A stretch of 64,000 nt of DNA from Acrocarpospora catenulata (GTDB lineage Bacteria; Actinomycetota; Actinomycetes; Streptosporangiales; Streptosporangiaceae). The position numbers and the translations under genes were made by a program. The DNA is taken from contig NZ_JAHCST010000009.1 of the NCBI RefSeq assembly GCF_018476525.1, forward strand, positions 186,001-250,000. The letters are read 5' to 3'. Shown here piece by piece: positions 53,584 to 63,072 of the stretch. Position 1 is the stretch's first letter, and each line of letters opens with the position of its first letter. Below the pieces are notes generated by a model. It did no database searches. It was not told the DNA's origin and saw only the letters and a list, made by a program, of their open reading frames with translations.

Positions 53584-55350
53584 TCAGGCCGGCTGGGCTC
53601 CGGACTGGAGTCCTGAGTAGACGCCGCGCCGGGCGGTCAGTTCCTCGTGTGTGCCCACCTCGGCGATCCGGCCGTCGCGCAGGACGACGATGCGGTCCGC
53701 GCCGCGGATGGTGGACAGGCGGTGCGCCACGACGAACACGGTACGGCCGGCCACCAACCGGTTCATGGCCTGCTGGATGAGCGCCTCCGAGGCCGTGTCC
53801 AGGGCCGAGGTGGCCTCGTCCAGGACGAGCACCCGGGGATCGCGGACGAGCGCGCGGGCGATCGCCAGGCGCTGCTTCTGCCCGCCCGACAGCCGGGTGC
53901 CGCGCTCCCCCACGATCGTGTCGAGACCGTGCGGCAGCCGGTCGATGAACTCCAGCGCGTTGGCGTCCCGCAGCGCGGCACGCAGGGTCTCCTCCGGCAC
54001 GTCGGGCATGCCGTAGGTGACGTTGTCGCGGATGCTGCCCTCGAAGAGGATCGACTCCTGCGGCACCACCGAGAGGAACCGCCGGTAGGTGCGCAGGTCG
54101 AGGTCCTCCATGTCGCGCCCGTCCAGCAGGATGCGCCCGGAGGTGGGGCGCAGGAAGCCGATGACGAGGTTGAGCACGGTGGACTTGCCCGCGCCCGAGG
54201 CGCCGACCAGGGCGATGGTCTCCCCGGCGGGAACCCGGAGGCTGAAGCCCTCCACGGCGACCCGCCCCGACTCGTAGGCGAAGCCGACCTCCTCGAACTC
54301 GACTTCGCCCCGTACGGTCTCCACCTCGGCCTTGCCGTCGTTGCTCTCCAGGTCGGGGGCCTGGAGCACCTCCCCGATCGAACGCACCGACTCGAGCCCC
54401 TTGGTGATGACCGGCGTCAGGCTCAGCAGCGTGGTGACGGAGGTGGTGAGCGTGGTGAAGAACGTGCTGAGCATGACCACGTCGCCCGCAGTGAGCGGCA
54501 GCACCTGGTAATAGGAGATCAACGCGGAACCGGCCAGGAAGCCGGCGGCCAGGACGTTGAGCGTGATCCAGGCCATCGCGCCGAACCGGCCGTTGAGCAG
54601 GTCGAGCCGCAGGCCGGTACGGAGCACGCGGGTCAGCGTGCCGTCCATCCGGTGCAGCGCGTCCTGCTCAAGACCGTGCGCCCGGGTGATCGGGATCAGG
54701 TGCGTCATCTCGGTCACCCGGGCGGACAGCCGTTCCACCTCCTGGCGGAAGCTCTCGTTGTCGGCACGGAGGCGGTTGCGCATCCGCATCACCAGGATCG
54801 CGGCCGCCGGGACGACCAGCAGGAACACCGGCAGCATGACCGGCACGCGTACGGCGATGACCACGAGCCCGCCCAGGAGCATGGTCACGGCCGCCAGCCC
54901 GCTGTCGGCGGTCTGCTGGACCATCTGCTCCACGCCCTCGACGTCGCGGATGACCTTGGTCTGCAGCACGCCCGCGCTGACCCGCGAGTGGTAGCCGATC
55001 GACAGGTGCTGCATGCGGCGGCATAACGCCGACCGCAGCGCCATCCCCACCTGGCGGATGGCCCCGTGCAGGCACCGGACGTACAGCAGGTGGCCGGGGA
55101 GGTTCAGGAGCAGCAGGACCAGCAGCAGGCCCACGTTGAGCAGCAGGCCGCCGACGGGCCGGTGCTGCACCAGCGCGTCGATGACGTTGGCGGTGACCAG
55201 CGGGAGCAGCCAGGTCGGGCTGTGCTTGACGATGAAGGCCGCCACAGCCAGCACGAGCCGGGCCCGGTGCTCCCGGAAGAGGTAGGCGAGCGTGCGGAGC
55301 GGATGCTCGCCCCGGTATCGATGGTCGAGCGTATTGTGCGGCAGCACCAT
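53584..55350 (-). CDS. ABC exporter, fused permease and ATPase
   Basis: 588 residues from ATG 55350. The N-terminal 310 residues are a six-helix exporter membrane domain, with the intracellular-loop motif RLSARVTEMTHLIPITRAHGLE. The ATPase follows, with Walker A GASGAGKS (near 390), signature LSGGQKQRLAIARAL and Walker B VLVLDEATSALD. It is one polypeptide and so a homodimer. Substrate unknown; it lies 20 kb from the lanthipeptide genes, so a link to them is not supported. Confidence 0.92.
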   Translation of the reverse strand: MVLPHNTLDHRYRGEHPLRTLAYLFREHRARLVLAVAAFIVKHSPTWLLPLVTANVIDALVQHRPVGGLLLNVGLLLVLLLLNLPGHLLYVRCLHGAIRQVGMALRSALCRRMQHLSIGYHSRVSAGVLQTKVIRDVEGVEQMVQQTADSGLAAVTMLLGGLVVIAVRVPVMLPVFLLVVPAAAILVMRMRNRLRADNESFRQEVERLSARVTEMTHLIPITRAHGLEQDALHRMDGTLTRVLRTGLRLDLLNGRFGAMAWITLNVLAAGFLAGSALISYYQVLPLTAGDVVMLSTFFTTLTTSVTTLLSLTPVITKGLESVRSIGEVLQAPDLESNDGKAEVETVRGEVEFEEVGFAYESGRVAVEGFSLRVPAGETIALVGASGAGKSTVLNLVIGFLRPTSGRILLDGRDMEDLDLRTYRRFLSVVPQESILFEGSIRDNVTYGMPDVPEETLRAALRDANALEFIDRLPHGLDTIVGERGTRLSGGQKQRLAIARALVRDPRVLVLDEATSALDTASEALIQQAMNRLVAGRTVFVVAHRLSTIRGADRIVVLRDGRIAEVGTHEELTARRGVYSGLQSGAQPA

Positions 55351-55630
55351 GTCCCGGCCGCTTTCAGGACGCCGCGACGGCGCCGGTCACGCGCCCGCGC
55401 TGTCGATCCAACCGACAAGGTCTTCTCATGGGCTTTCCCTTCGGCCACTCCTGATCATGCCACGGGACCTGCTGACGGAGACCAGCCGGGACCGGCGCCG
55501 AGCACGGCCGGCGCCGCCCGCCGGCCTGCCCGGTTCGCGGTGGCACAGATGCTGACCGGTCTCGGAGTTCTCGGCGGGGCGGTTTGGGTAATGAAGCCCG
55601 TGGCCGATCCCAGGAAAGAGGGCAACTTCG

Positions 55631-56509
55631 ATGGACTTCCGCGATGACGTGGATCTTGACGCGTCCCAGGTTGAGGAGCGCGGCGGTGGGGGGTTCTCGG
55701 GTGGCGGGCTCGCCATCGGTGGGGGTGTCGTAGGGGTCATCACGCTGGTTGTCGCCCTGGTTCTGGGGGTTCGCCCGGAGAGTCTGCTGCCTGGTGGAGG
55801 TTCCCCGCCGCAGGGTGCGCCTGCGACGTCGAATCTGGCTGATCAGTGCAAGAAGGGCAGTGACGCGGATCAGTCGGAGAAGTGCCGTGTCGTGGGGGTG
55901 GTCAACAGCGTTCAGCGGTACTGGCGGGACGCTTTCACCCAGCGTGGCAAGCAGTCGTACCGCAGTTCGCGGACCGTCCTGTTCACCACGGGCGTGAGCA
56001 CCGGGTGCGGCCAGGCCAGTTCGGCCGTGGGGCCGTTCTACTGTCCGGCCGACAGCCGGGTCTATCTTGATCTGGGCTTCTTCGAGGATTTGGAGCGTCG
56101 GTTCGGCGCCAAGGGCGGGCCGTTCGCCCAGGCGTACGTGATCGCTCACGAGTATGGGCACCACGTGCAGAACCTGCTCGGCACCACCAGGCGGGTCGGC
56201 GACAACAGCCAGGGGGCCGACAGCGCCTCCGTGCGGCTTGAGCTGCAGGCCGACTGCTACGCCGGTGTGTGGGCGAAGAACGCCGTCGACACCGGGTTCT
56301 ACGAGGGGCCGTTCACGTCGTCGGACATTCGGGAGGCGCTGGACGCCGCGGCGGCGGTGGGCGACGACAGGATCCAGGAACGCGCCCAGGGCCGGGTGAA
56401 TCCCGAGGGGTGGACACACGGGAGTTCCCGGCAGCGGGTGAAGTGGTTCACCACGGGATACGAGACGGGCGCTCCCGCAAAGTGCGACACATTCTCGGCC
56501 AATATCTGA
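55631..56509 (+). CDS. Neutral zinc metallopeptidase (YpfJ/KPN_02809 family)
   Basis: 292 residues from ATG 55631. The start MDFRDDVDLDASQVEERGGGGFSGGG and a single membrane helix (about residues 28-46) are typical of the family. The zinc site HEYGHH is at 173-178 and a downstream ELQADCYAGVWA provides the third ligand region. The protein is probably anchored in the cytoplasmic membrane with the peptidase domain outside. The 280-bp gap to the divergent ABC exporter shows no other gene. Confidence 0.92.
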   Translation: MDFRDDVDLDASQVEERGGGGFSGGGLAIGGGVVGVITLVVALVLGVRPESLLPGGGSPPQGAPATSNLADQCKKGSDADQSEKCRVVGVVNSVQRYWRDAFTQRGKQSYRSSRTVLFTTGVSTGCGQASSAVGPFYCPADSRVYLDLGFFEDLERRFGAKGGPFAQAYVIAHEYGHHVQNLLGTTRRVGDNSQGADSASVRLELQADCYAGVWAKNAVDTGFYEGPFTSSDIREALDAAAAVGDDRIQERAQGRVNPEGWTHGSSRQRVKWFTTGYETGAPAKCDTFSANI

Positions 56510-56704
56510 CGGCGCATTTATCCACTCAACAGCGGAAAAATCATTCCGGCGTAACAATCGTAGAGAGCGAGCACACCTACCAGCGCCCATAACGCGAGGG
56601 CGACCATTCGCTGTTGCTCCCCTGCCCGCATGTCCTCACCCCGGCTCGATGGCATAATGCTTGCTACTTTGCGCAACTATACAACCGGGGTGCCGAGGGC
56701 GGAC

Positions 56705-56975
56705 ATGGCCAGACCTACCAGGGAACGGCGGCGTAGACAGCGCCGGGTTCCCCGACCAGCGCGGCCGGACGCGACCGGGCCCGCCCCTCTTCCACGGCCA
56801 CCCCCACGCCCGTGTCCGGCGCCGGCATCCGCCTGGCGGTCTACAACGGCACCACCGTCAACGGCCTGGGCGCCCGCGCCACCGCCAAACCGTTCCCACG
56901 CCGGCTCCCACGATCTTCAAGGACCGGGCGCGCTCGGCCGATGACGATCCCTGCTCCAACCTGTCCTACGGCTGA
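56705..56975 (+). pseudogene. Remnant of a LytR C-terminal domain (LytR_C) protein gene
   Basis: One frame encodes IRLAVYNGTTVNGLGARATAK near 56825, the start of a LytR_C domain, and another frame ends with IFKDRARSADDDPCSNLSYG and a stop at 56975, the usual C-terminus of these proteins. At least one frameshift and a loss of most of the domain lie between them. An ATG at 56705 may be the old start. The tail overlaps the 3' end of the P-type ATPase gene on the other strand. Apart from this remnant the stretch 56510-56916 is gene-free. Confidence 0.65.
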
Positions 56976-59424
56976 CGGCCAGCAGCGCCCCGCCGTACGC
57001 CACGGCCACCAGGGACAGCCACAGATAGCTCTGGACGGGCGGTGCGACCAGCCCGAACATGTCCGCCAGCGGTGAGAGCGGTAGCAGCAGGCCGACCGTG
57101 GCGAGTGCGCCCGTGGCCACTCCGAGCGGGCGGGACACCCGGGTGGTCGGGCGCAGGAGGAGCATGATGACGGCCTGGGTGAGCATGTTCTCGATGAACC
57201 AGCCGGTGTGGAAGGCCGGCTCTCCCGGCACGCCGATGACCCGGGTCAGGACGGCGAAGGTGACCAGGTCCGCCACGGCGTTCAGGGCGCCGAAGCCCAG
57301 GATGAAGCGGAGCAGGCCACGCGGCCGGAGCCGGAAGGGCCGGCGCAGGATGGCCGGGTCGGCCCGGTCGAAGGCGAAGGCGAGTTGCGCGGCGTCGAAG
57401 CACAGGTTCTGCACCAGCACCTGGGCGGGCAGCATCGGCAGGAACGGCAGCGCCAGTCCGGCCGCGAGCATGGCGATCACGTTTCCGAAGTTGGACGACA
57501 ACGCGATGCGCAGGTAGGTGGTGATGTTGCCGGTGCTGCGCCGCCCGACGACGACCGCCTGCTCGATCGCCGAGAGATCCTTGGCCGCCAGCACGATGTC
57601 GGCGGCCTCCCGGGTCACGTCCACCGCGGGGCGGGCGCAGATGCCGACGTCGGCGGCACGCATCGCCGGCAGGTCGTTGACGCCGTCGCCGAGGAAACCG
57701 ACCGTGTGCCCGGCCGCGCGCAGTTCCGTGACCACGCGGGCCTTGTGCTCGGGGGTGCAGCGGGCGATCACCGTCGCCGCCCTGACCGCCTCGGGCGTCA
57801 GCTGGGCGGCGTCGGCCACCGCCCCCAGATCGAGCCGCAGTTCCCGGCAGACCCGGGCGGCGGTGGCCGGGTGGTCGCCGGTCAGCACCTTCAGCGTGAT
57901 CCCGCGCCGGGCCAGCGCCGCCAGCGCTTCGGCCGCGTCCGGCGAGGGCTCGTCGACCAGCGTGACGAAACCGGCGAGTTCCAGGCCATGCTCCTCGCCC
58001 AGGCGGTGGGAGGCGAGGCGCTCGGCGGTGGCGACCGCGAGCACCCGGGCCCCGGCTCCGGCCAGGGCCGCGGCGACCTCACCCGCGCGCTGCCGCTGTG
58101 TCGCGGTCATCGCACACCGCTCCAGCACCGCTTCCACGGCCCCTTTGACCACCACGACGTGCCTGCCGCCCTCGAAGACCAGCGCGCAGGAGATCCTGCG
58201 CGCGGGGTCGAACGGCGTGGCGTCCAGCCCTTCCACGTCGCCCACGTCCGGTACCCCCGCGAGGAGCGCCTCGTCCAGCGGGTCGGGCGTCGGCGGGTCG
58301 GTCAGGTGGAGCGTCCAGAAGCTGTTGACGGCCGCCCAGCGCAGCGCCTCGGGGTCCGCCCGCCCATCCGGTCCGACGGAGCCGCTGAGCACGGGACGGT
58401 CCTGGGTGAGCGTGCCGGTCTTGTCCACGCACAGCACATCGATCGCACCCACGTCGTGCAGCGCCGACAGCCTTTTGACGATCACACCGAAGCGGGCCAG
58501 CAGCGCCGAGCCCCTGGCCAGCGTCATGGTGACCACGACCGGCAGCATCTCCGGCGTCAGGCCGACGGCCACCGCCACCGCGAACGGCAGCGCCTCCAGC
58601 CCCTTGCCGCGCAGCACCGCGTTGGCCACCAGCGCCACCGGCGGGATGACCAGCATGAGCCTGACCAGGATCCAGGAGATGCCGTTCACCGAACGGTCGA
58701 AGGCGGATAGCCTCCGTACCGGCGCGTGGTAGGCGCCCGCGAACAGGGTGCCGGCCCCCGTGGCCGTCACCACGGCCAGCGCGGTGCCGGAGGCCACGCT
58801 GCTGCCCTGCCAGCACAGATGGTCCTGGCCGTTGGGAAGATCACGCGCTCGTTTGGGCACCGGCGCCGACTCCCCCGTCAGCGGTGCCTGGTGCACGGTC
58901 AGACCGCTGGCCCGCAGCAGGCGCAGATCGGCCGGGACCAGGTCCCCGGGCCCCAGCTTGATCACGTCACCGGGCACCAGCTGGTCGACGGGGATCTCCC
59001 ACTCCCGTGGCTCGGCGTCCTCCGAGGTGCGCCGCCGTACCGTCGCCGTGGTGGCGACCAGCGTGCGCAGTGCCCTGGTGGAGCGGTCGGCCCGGGACTC
59101 GCCGTTGGAGCGGAGCACGCAGCTGGCCACGACGAGAGCCACGATGACGCCCGCCGTACCCCACGAAGCGATCATGGTGGAGACCAGGCCCAGGGCGAGC
59201 AGCACCATCGTGAACGGGTCGCGCAGGCTGCGGGCCAGGCGACGCGGCCAGGACGCCGGTCTATCGAAGGGGATCGTGTTCTCGCCGTACTCCAGCAGGC
59301 GCGTCTCGGCCTGCGCCTCGGTCAGGCCGCGCGGCCCGCTGCGCAGCAGTCGCAGCGCCTGGAGCCGGCTCAGCGTGGCCTGATCGGCTGGGGCCGTGGG
59401 CGGCGCGTCAGGCGCCCAGACCAT
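56917..59424 (-). CDS. P-type ATPase, magnesium-translocating (MgtA-like)
   Basis: 835 residues if started at ATG 59424, which overlaps the ArsR stop by 17 nt. P-type motifs are present: TGES in the actuator domain, DKTGT with the phosphorylated aspartate, and VAVAVGLTPEMLPVVVTMTLARGS, a P3B (MgtA) signature in membrane helix 4; GDGVNDLPAMRAADVGIC is the hinge motif. It is close to full length. The last residues are coded opposite the LytR_C remnant and do not resemble the usual MgtA end, so the C-terminus may have been altered. The ion is inferred to be Mg2+ from family likeness; the ArsR partner raises other metals as an option. Confidence 0.88.
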   Translation of the reverse strand: MVWAPDAPPTAPADQATLSRLQALRLLRSGPRGLTEAQAETRLLEYGENTIPFDRPASWPRRLARSLRDPFTMVLLALGLVSTMIASWGTAGVIVALVVASCVLRSNGESRADRSTRALRTLVATTATVRRRTSEDAEPREWEIPVDQLVPGDVIKLGPGDLVPADLRLLRASGLTVHQAPLTGESAPVPKRARDLPNGQDHLCWQGSSVASGTALAVVTATGAGTLFAGAYHAPVRRLSAFDRSVNGISWILVRLMLVIPPVALVANAVLRGKGLEALPFAVAVAVGLTPEMLPVVVTMTLARGSALLARFGVIVKRLSALHDVGAIDVLCVDKTGTLTQDRPVLSGSVGPDGRADPEALRWAAVNSFWTLHLTDPPTPDPLDEALLAGVPDVGDVEGLDATPFDPARRISCALVFEGGRHVVVVKGAVEAVLERCAMTATQRQRAGEVAAALAGAGARVLAVATAERLASHRLGEEHGLELAGFVTLVDEPSPDAAEALAALARRGITLKVLTGDHPATAARVCRELRLDLGAVADAAQLTPEAVRAATVIARCTPEHKARVVTELRAAGHTVGFLGDGVNDLPAMRAADVGICARPAVDVTREAADIVLAAKDLSAIEQAVVVGRRSTGNITTYLRIALSSNFGNVIAMLAAGLALPFLPMLPAQVLVQNLCFDAAQLAFAFDRADPAILRRPFRLRPRGLLRFILGFGALNAVADLVTFAVLTRVIGVPGEPAFHTGWFIENMLTQAVIMLLLRPTTRVSRPLGVATGALATVGLLLPLSPLADMFGLVAPPVQSYLWLSLVAVAYGGALLAVSRRTGWSRDRHRPSAPGP

Positions 59425-59758
59425 GCTCGCGTTCCCCGGAGACACCGTCCCGGTCGGACAGCCGCCCGACCAGGCCGCGGACGGTGGCCACGATGTCATC
59501 GTCGTCGATCAGGTAGATCACTCTGCGGCCCTCGCGCCTGGACCGGACGAGGCCGGCGAGCTTGAGCTTGGCCAGGTGCTGACTGACCGCGGGCAGCGCG
59601 CCGCCCACCCGCTCGGCCAGCCCGGTCACGTCGCACTCGCCCTGCGCCAGCGCCCAGACGATGTGCAACCGAGGAGGGGAGGAGAGCAACGCGAAGGCGG
59701 CCGCGGCCTCGGCCAGCACCTCAGCCGACGGGTCAACGATCTCTCTGCTCGCCACCAT
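59408..59758 (-). CDS. ArsR/SmtB family metalloregulator
   Basis: 116 residues from ATG 59758 after GGAAGGG; the ATG at 59785 has no good site. The winged-helix core includes FALLSSPPRLHIVWALAQGECDVTGLAERVGGALPAVSQHLAKLKLAGLV and a beta-hairpin RREGRRVIYLI, described here as the family pattern. Only one cysteine, in GECDV, is found in the helix where ArsR/CadC members carry two or three, so the sensing site, if metal-binding, is different. It is coded just before, and overlaps, the P-type ATPase gene and probably controls it. Confidence 0.87.
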   Translation of the reverse strand: MVASREIVDPSAEVLAEAAAAFALLSSPPRLHIVWALAQGECDVTGLAERVGGALPAVSQHLAKLKLAGLVRSRREGRRVIYLIDDDDIVATVRGLVGRLSDRDGVSGEREHGLGA

Positions 59759-59914
59759 CACCCTTCCGCCGCACAAGTGGCCCAAGTCTAGGCGTGCTCA
59801 CCGGTAACCATTGAAGATCCAGCGGCGGTTCGCCGAGGGCGTCAAACAGTTGCGCAAGTCGGATAGCGTCCGTCTCGCGCAGGTAGCTGGAGGAAGGCCG
59901 ATGGGATGCGCGCT

Positions 59915-59959
59915 GAGCCCCATCGAGCCGGTTGATGGGGGCCCGGCTCGACGGGGCTC
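59915..59959. terminator. Hairpin terminator after gltA
   Basis: A 17-bp stem with one mismatch (GAGCCCC-A-TCGAGCCGG against CCGGCTCGA-C-GGGGCTC) and an 11-nt loop, starting 9 bp after the citrate synthase stop on the minus strand. There is no T run. The rest of the 209-bp gap between gltA and arsR shows no gene. Confidence 0.72.
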
Positions 59960-59967
59960 GGGAAGCC

Positions 59968-61278
<1,311 letters not shown>

Positions 61279-61332
61279 CGGACTCCTAGCTCCTGTTCTC
61301 CAGAAACGTTTGCCATCGCATCCACACTTCGG

Positions 61333-61536
61333 TCACCACGCTGTTTCGAGGACGTGCAGGAGGTCGTCGTCGTCGGTTACGGGTCGCGGACTGGCAAGAA
61401 CAAACGTGTTGACTATACGACCGGTCATCTCACCGCCCTCGGCCGGGATGCCGATTCCGCCGCGATCTTCTCCGGCTCCCGGTGCGAGAGCAGGCCCTAT
61501 TGCCAGGGTAAGCGTGTCGAGGCCAGGGGCGGCCAC
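61333..61536 (-). CDS. Possible small hypothetical protein downstream of the GS-like gene
   Basis: A 67-codon open frame starting 12 nt after the stop of the glutamine-synthetase-like gene in the same direction. The product is acidic with the C-terminus TDDDDLLHVLETAW and no known motif. Position in the operon is its only support; it may not be expressed. Confidence 0.3.
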   Translation of the reverse strand: MAAPGLDTLTLAIGPALAPGAGEDRGGIGIPAEGGEMTGRIVNTFVLASPRPVTDDDDLLHVLETAW

Positions 61537-61548
61537 GAGGTGGAGGAG

Positions 61549-63072
61549 TCAGAGCAGGTCGAAGTACTCGCGTTGTTCCCAGTCGGAGACCTCGTCAAGG
61601 TAGCGGTGGTATTCGGCGCGTTTGAGGTGGACGTACCAGTCGACGACCTCGTCGCCGAGGACGCGGCGGAAGAGCGGGCTGGTGTCCAGGGCCTGGATGG
61701 CGTCGCCGAGGGTGCGGGGCAGCCTGGTGGCGTCGTCGCGGTACGGGGACTCGGTGGGGGCGCCGGGGGAAAGGCCGCGGTCCATGCCGTCCAGGCCGGT
61801 GATGAGCTGGGACAGGATGTACAGGTACGGGTTGGCGCCGGGTTCGCCGGAACGGTTCTCCAGGTGGGCGTTCGGGTCGCCGGGGGTGCCGACGGCTCTG
61901 ACCATGGCGCCCTTGTTGTCCAGGCCCCACAGCACCCGGTCGGGGGCCAGCGAGTACGGCTGGTACCGCTTGTAGCCGTTGACGGTCGGCGTGGTGAACG
62001 CGGCGGCGGCCGCGGCGTGGGTGAGGAGGCCGGCCAGGTAGGAGAGGCCCTGCGGGGAGAGCACGCTGCCGGGGTCGGTGGACGCGAAGACGGGGGCGCC
62101 GGTCACGGCGTCGCCGAGGGACTGGTGCAGGTGCCAGCCGGTGGAGGCGGTCTCGGCGCCGCGCGGGCGGGACATGAAGGTGGCGTGCAGCCCGAGTCGA
62201 TGACAGATCTGCTTGAGCGCCATCCGGCAGAGGACCACCTGGTCGGCCACGTCGGCCGCGTCCCCGGCGTCCAGGGTCACCTCGAACTGGCTGGGGCCGA
62301 ATTCCAGCTCGATCGAGCGGAGCGGCAGGTCGAGCCGGGTGAGGCCGCGGTGGATCTCAGCGACCAGGTCGTCGGCCTCGTCCAGGGTGTCCACGCGGAG
62401 CAACTGGGAGCCGGGGGTGATCGGCCGTACGGCGGGCGCGACCCCCGGGCTGCCGGGGCGGCCCACCCGGGCAGGGTGCATCCCCTCGTCGACCCGGGCG
62501 AAGACGTGGAATTCGAGCTCGGGCCCGACGGTCATCGACAGGCCCCGCTCGGTGAGCCAGGCCAGGTGCCGCCGGAGCAGGCCGCGGGTGCAGTACGGTA
62601 CGGCTCCGCCGTCCGGATACCGCAGGTCGGCCAGGATCATCCCGGTCCGCTCCGACCACGGGAGCACCCGGAAGGTGGTCGGGTCGGGCACCAGCACGAC
62701 GTCCCCGGCCCCGGAGAAGCCCCGGTACCCGCCGAGGCTGAGGGCGTCGAACACGGCGAACGACGACTTGCCCGAGGTGTCCTTCAGCAGCAGCGAGGAG
62801 GGCACGGTGAGCCCGGATCTGAGCACGCCGGGCAGGGCGGCCCTGGTGATGGACTTGCCGCGGAGCACGCCGTGCTGGTCCACGAAGCAGACCCTGACCA
62901 GGTCGATGCCGAGTTCGTCGATGACCCGGCGCATCTGGGCGGCGCCGGCGTACTGCTCCTCCGTCCAGAGCCCGTGCCGTTCCACGAAACCGCCTCGTTC
63001 GGCGGCCAGCATGGGCCGGGCGCCGCGTCCCCCGCCGCCTTCCGCGACGGGCCGTTCGTCGATGTTACGCAT
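61549..63072 (-). CDS. Glutamine synthetase family protein (gamma-glutamyl-amine ligase type)
   Basis: 507 residues from ATG 63072, overlapping the Rieske gene's stop by 8 nt. Family motifs are VGPELEFHVF (glutamate/metal site, near residue 182), STGWHLHQSL (the GxGxHxHxSL ATP loop) and ENRSGEPGANPYLYIL; spacing is that of GS-like enzymes such as PuuA, IpuC and AtdA1/TdnQ more than of GlnA. Such enzymes attach glutamate to amines. The gene pair GS-like plus Rieske oxygenase recalls aniline and alkylamine catabolism, where gamma-glutamylation comes before oxidation. The real amine is unknown. Confidence 0.85.
   Translation of the reverse strand: MRNIDERPVAEGGGGRGARPMLAAERGGFVERHGLWTEEQYAGAAQMRRVIDELGIDLVRVCFVDQHGVLRGKSITRAALPGVLRSGLTVPSSLLLKDTSGKSSFAVFDALSLGGYRGFSGAGDVVLVPDPTTFRVLPWSERTGMILADLRYPDGGAVPYCTRGLLRRHLAWLTERGLSMTVGPELEFHVFARVDEGMHPARVGRPGSPGVAPAVRPITPGSQLLRVDTLDEADDLVAEIHRGLTRLDLPLRSIELEFGPSQFEVTLDAGDAADVADQVVLCRMALKQICHRLGLHATFMSRPRGAETASTGWHLHQSLGDAVTGAPVFASTDPGSVLSPQGLSYLAGLLTHAAAAAAFTTPTVNGYKRYQPYSLAPDRVLWGLDNKGAMVRAVGTPGDPNAHLENRSGEPGANPYLYILSQLITGLDGMDRGLSPGAPTESPYRDDATRLPRTLGDAIQALDTSPLFRRVLGDEVVDWYVHLKRAEYHRYLDEVSDWEQREYFDLL

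Noticed and set aside
53584-55350. ABC exporter as lanthipeptide transporter
   Set aside because: It lies about 20 kb away, lacks a peptidase C39 domain and has unrelated neighbours.
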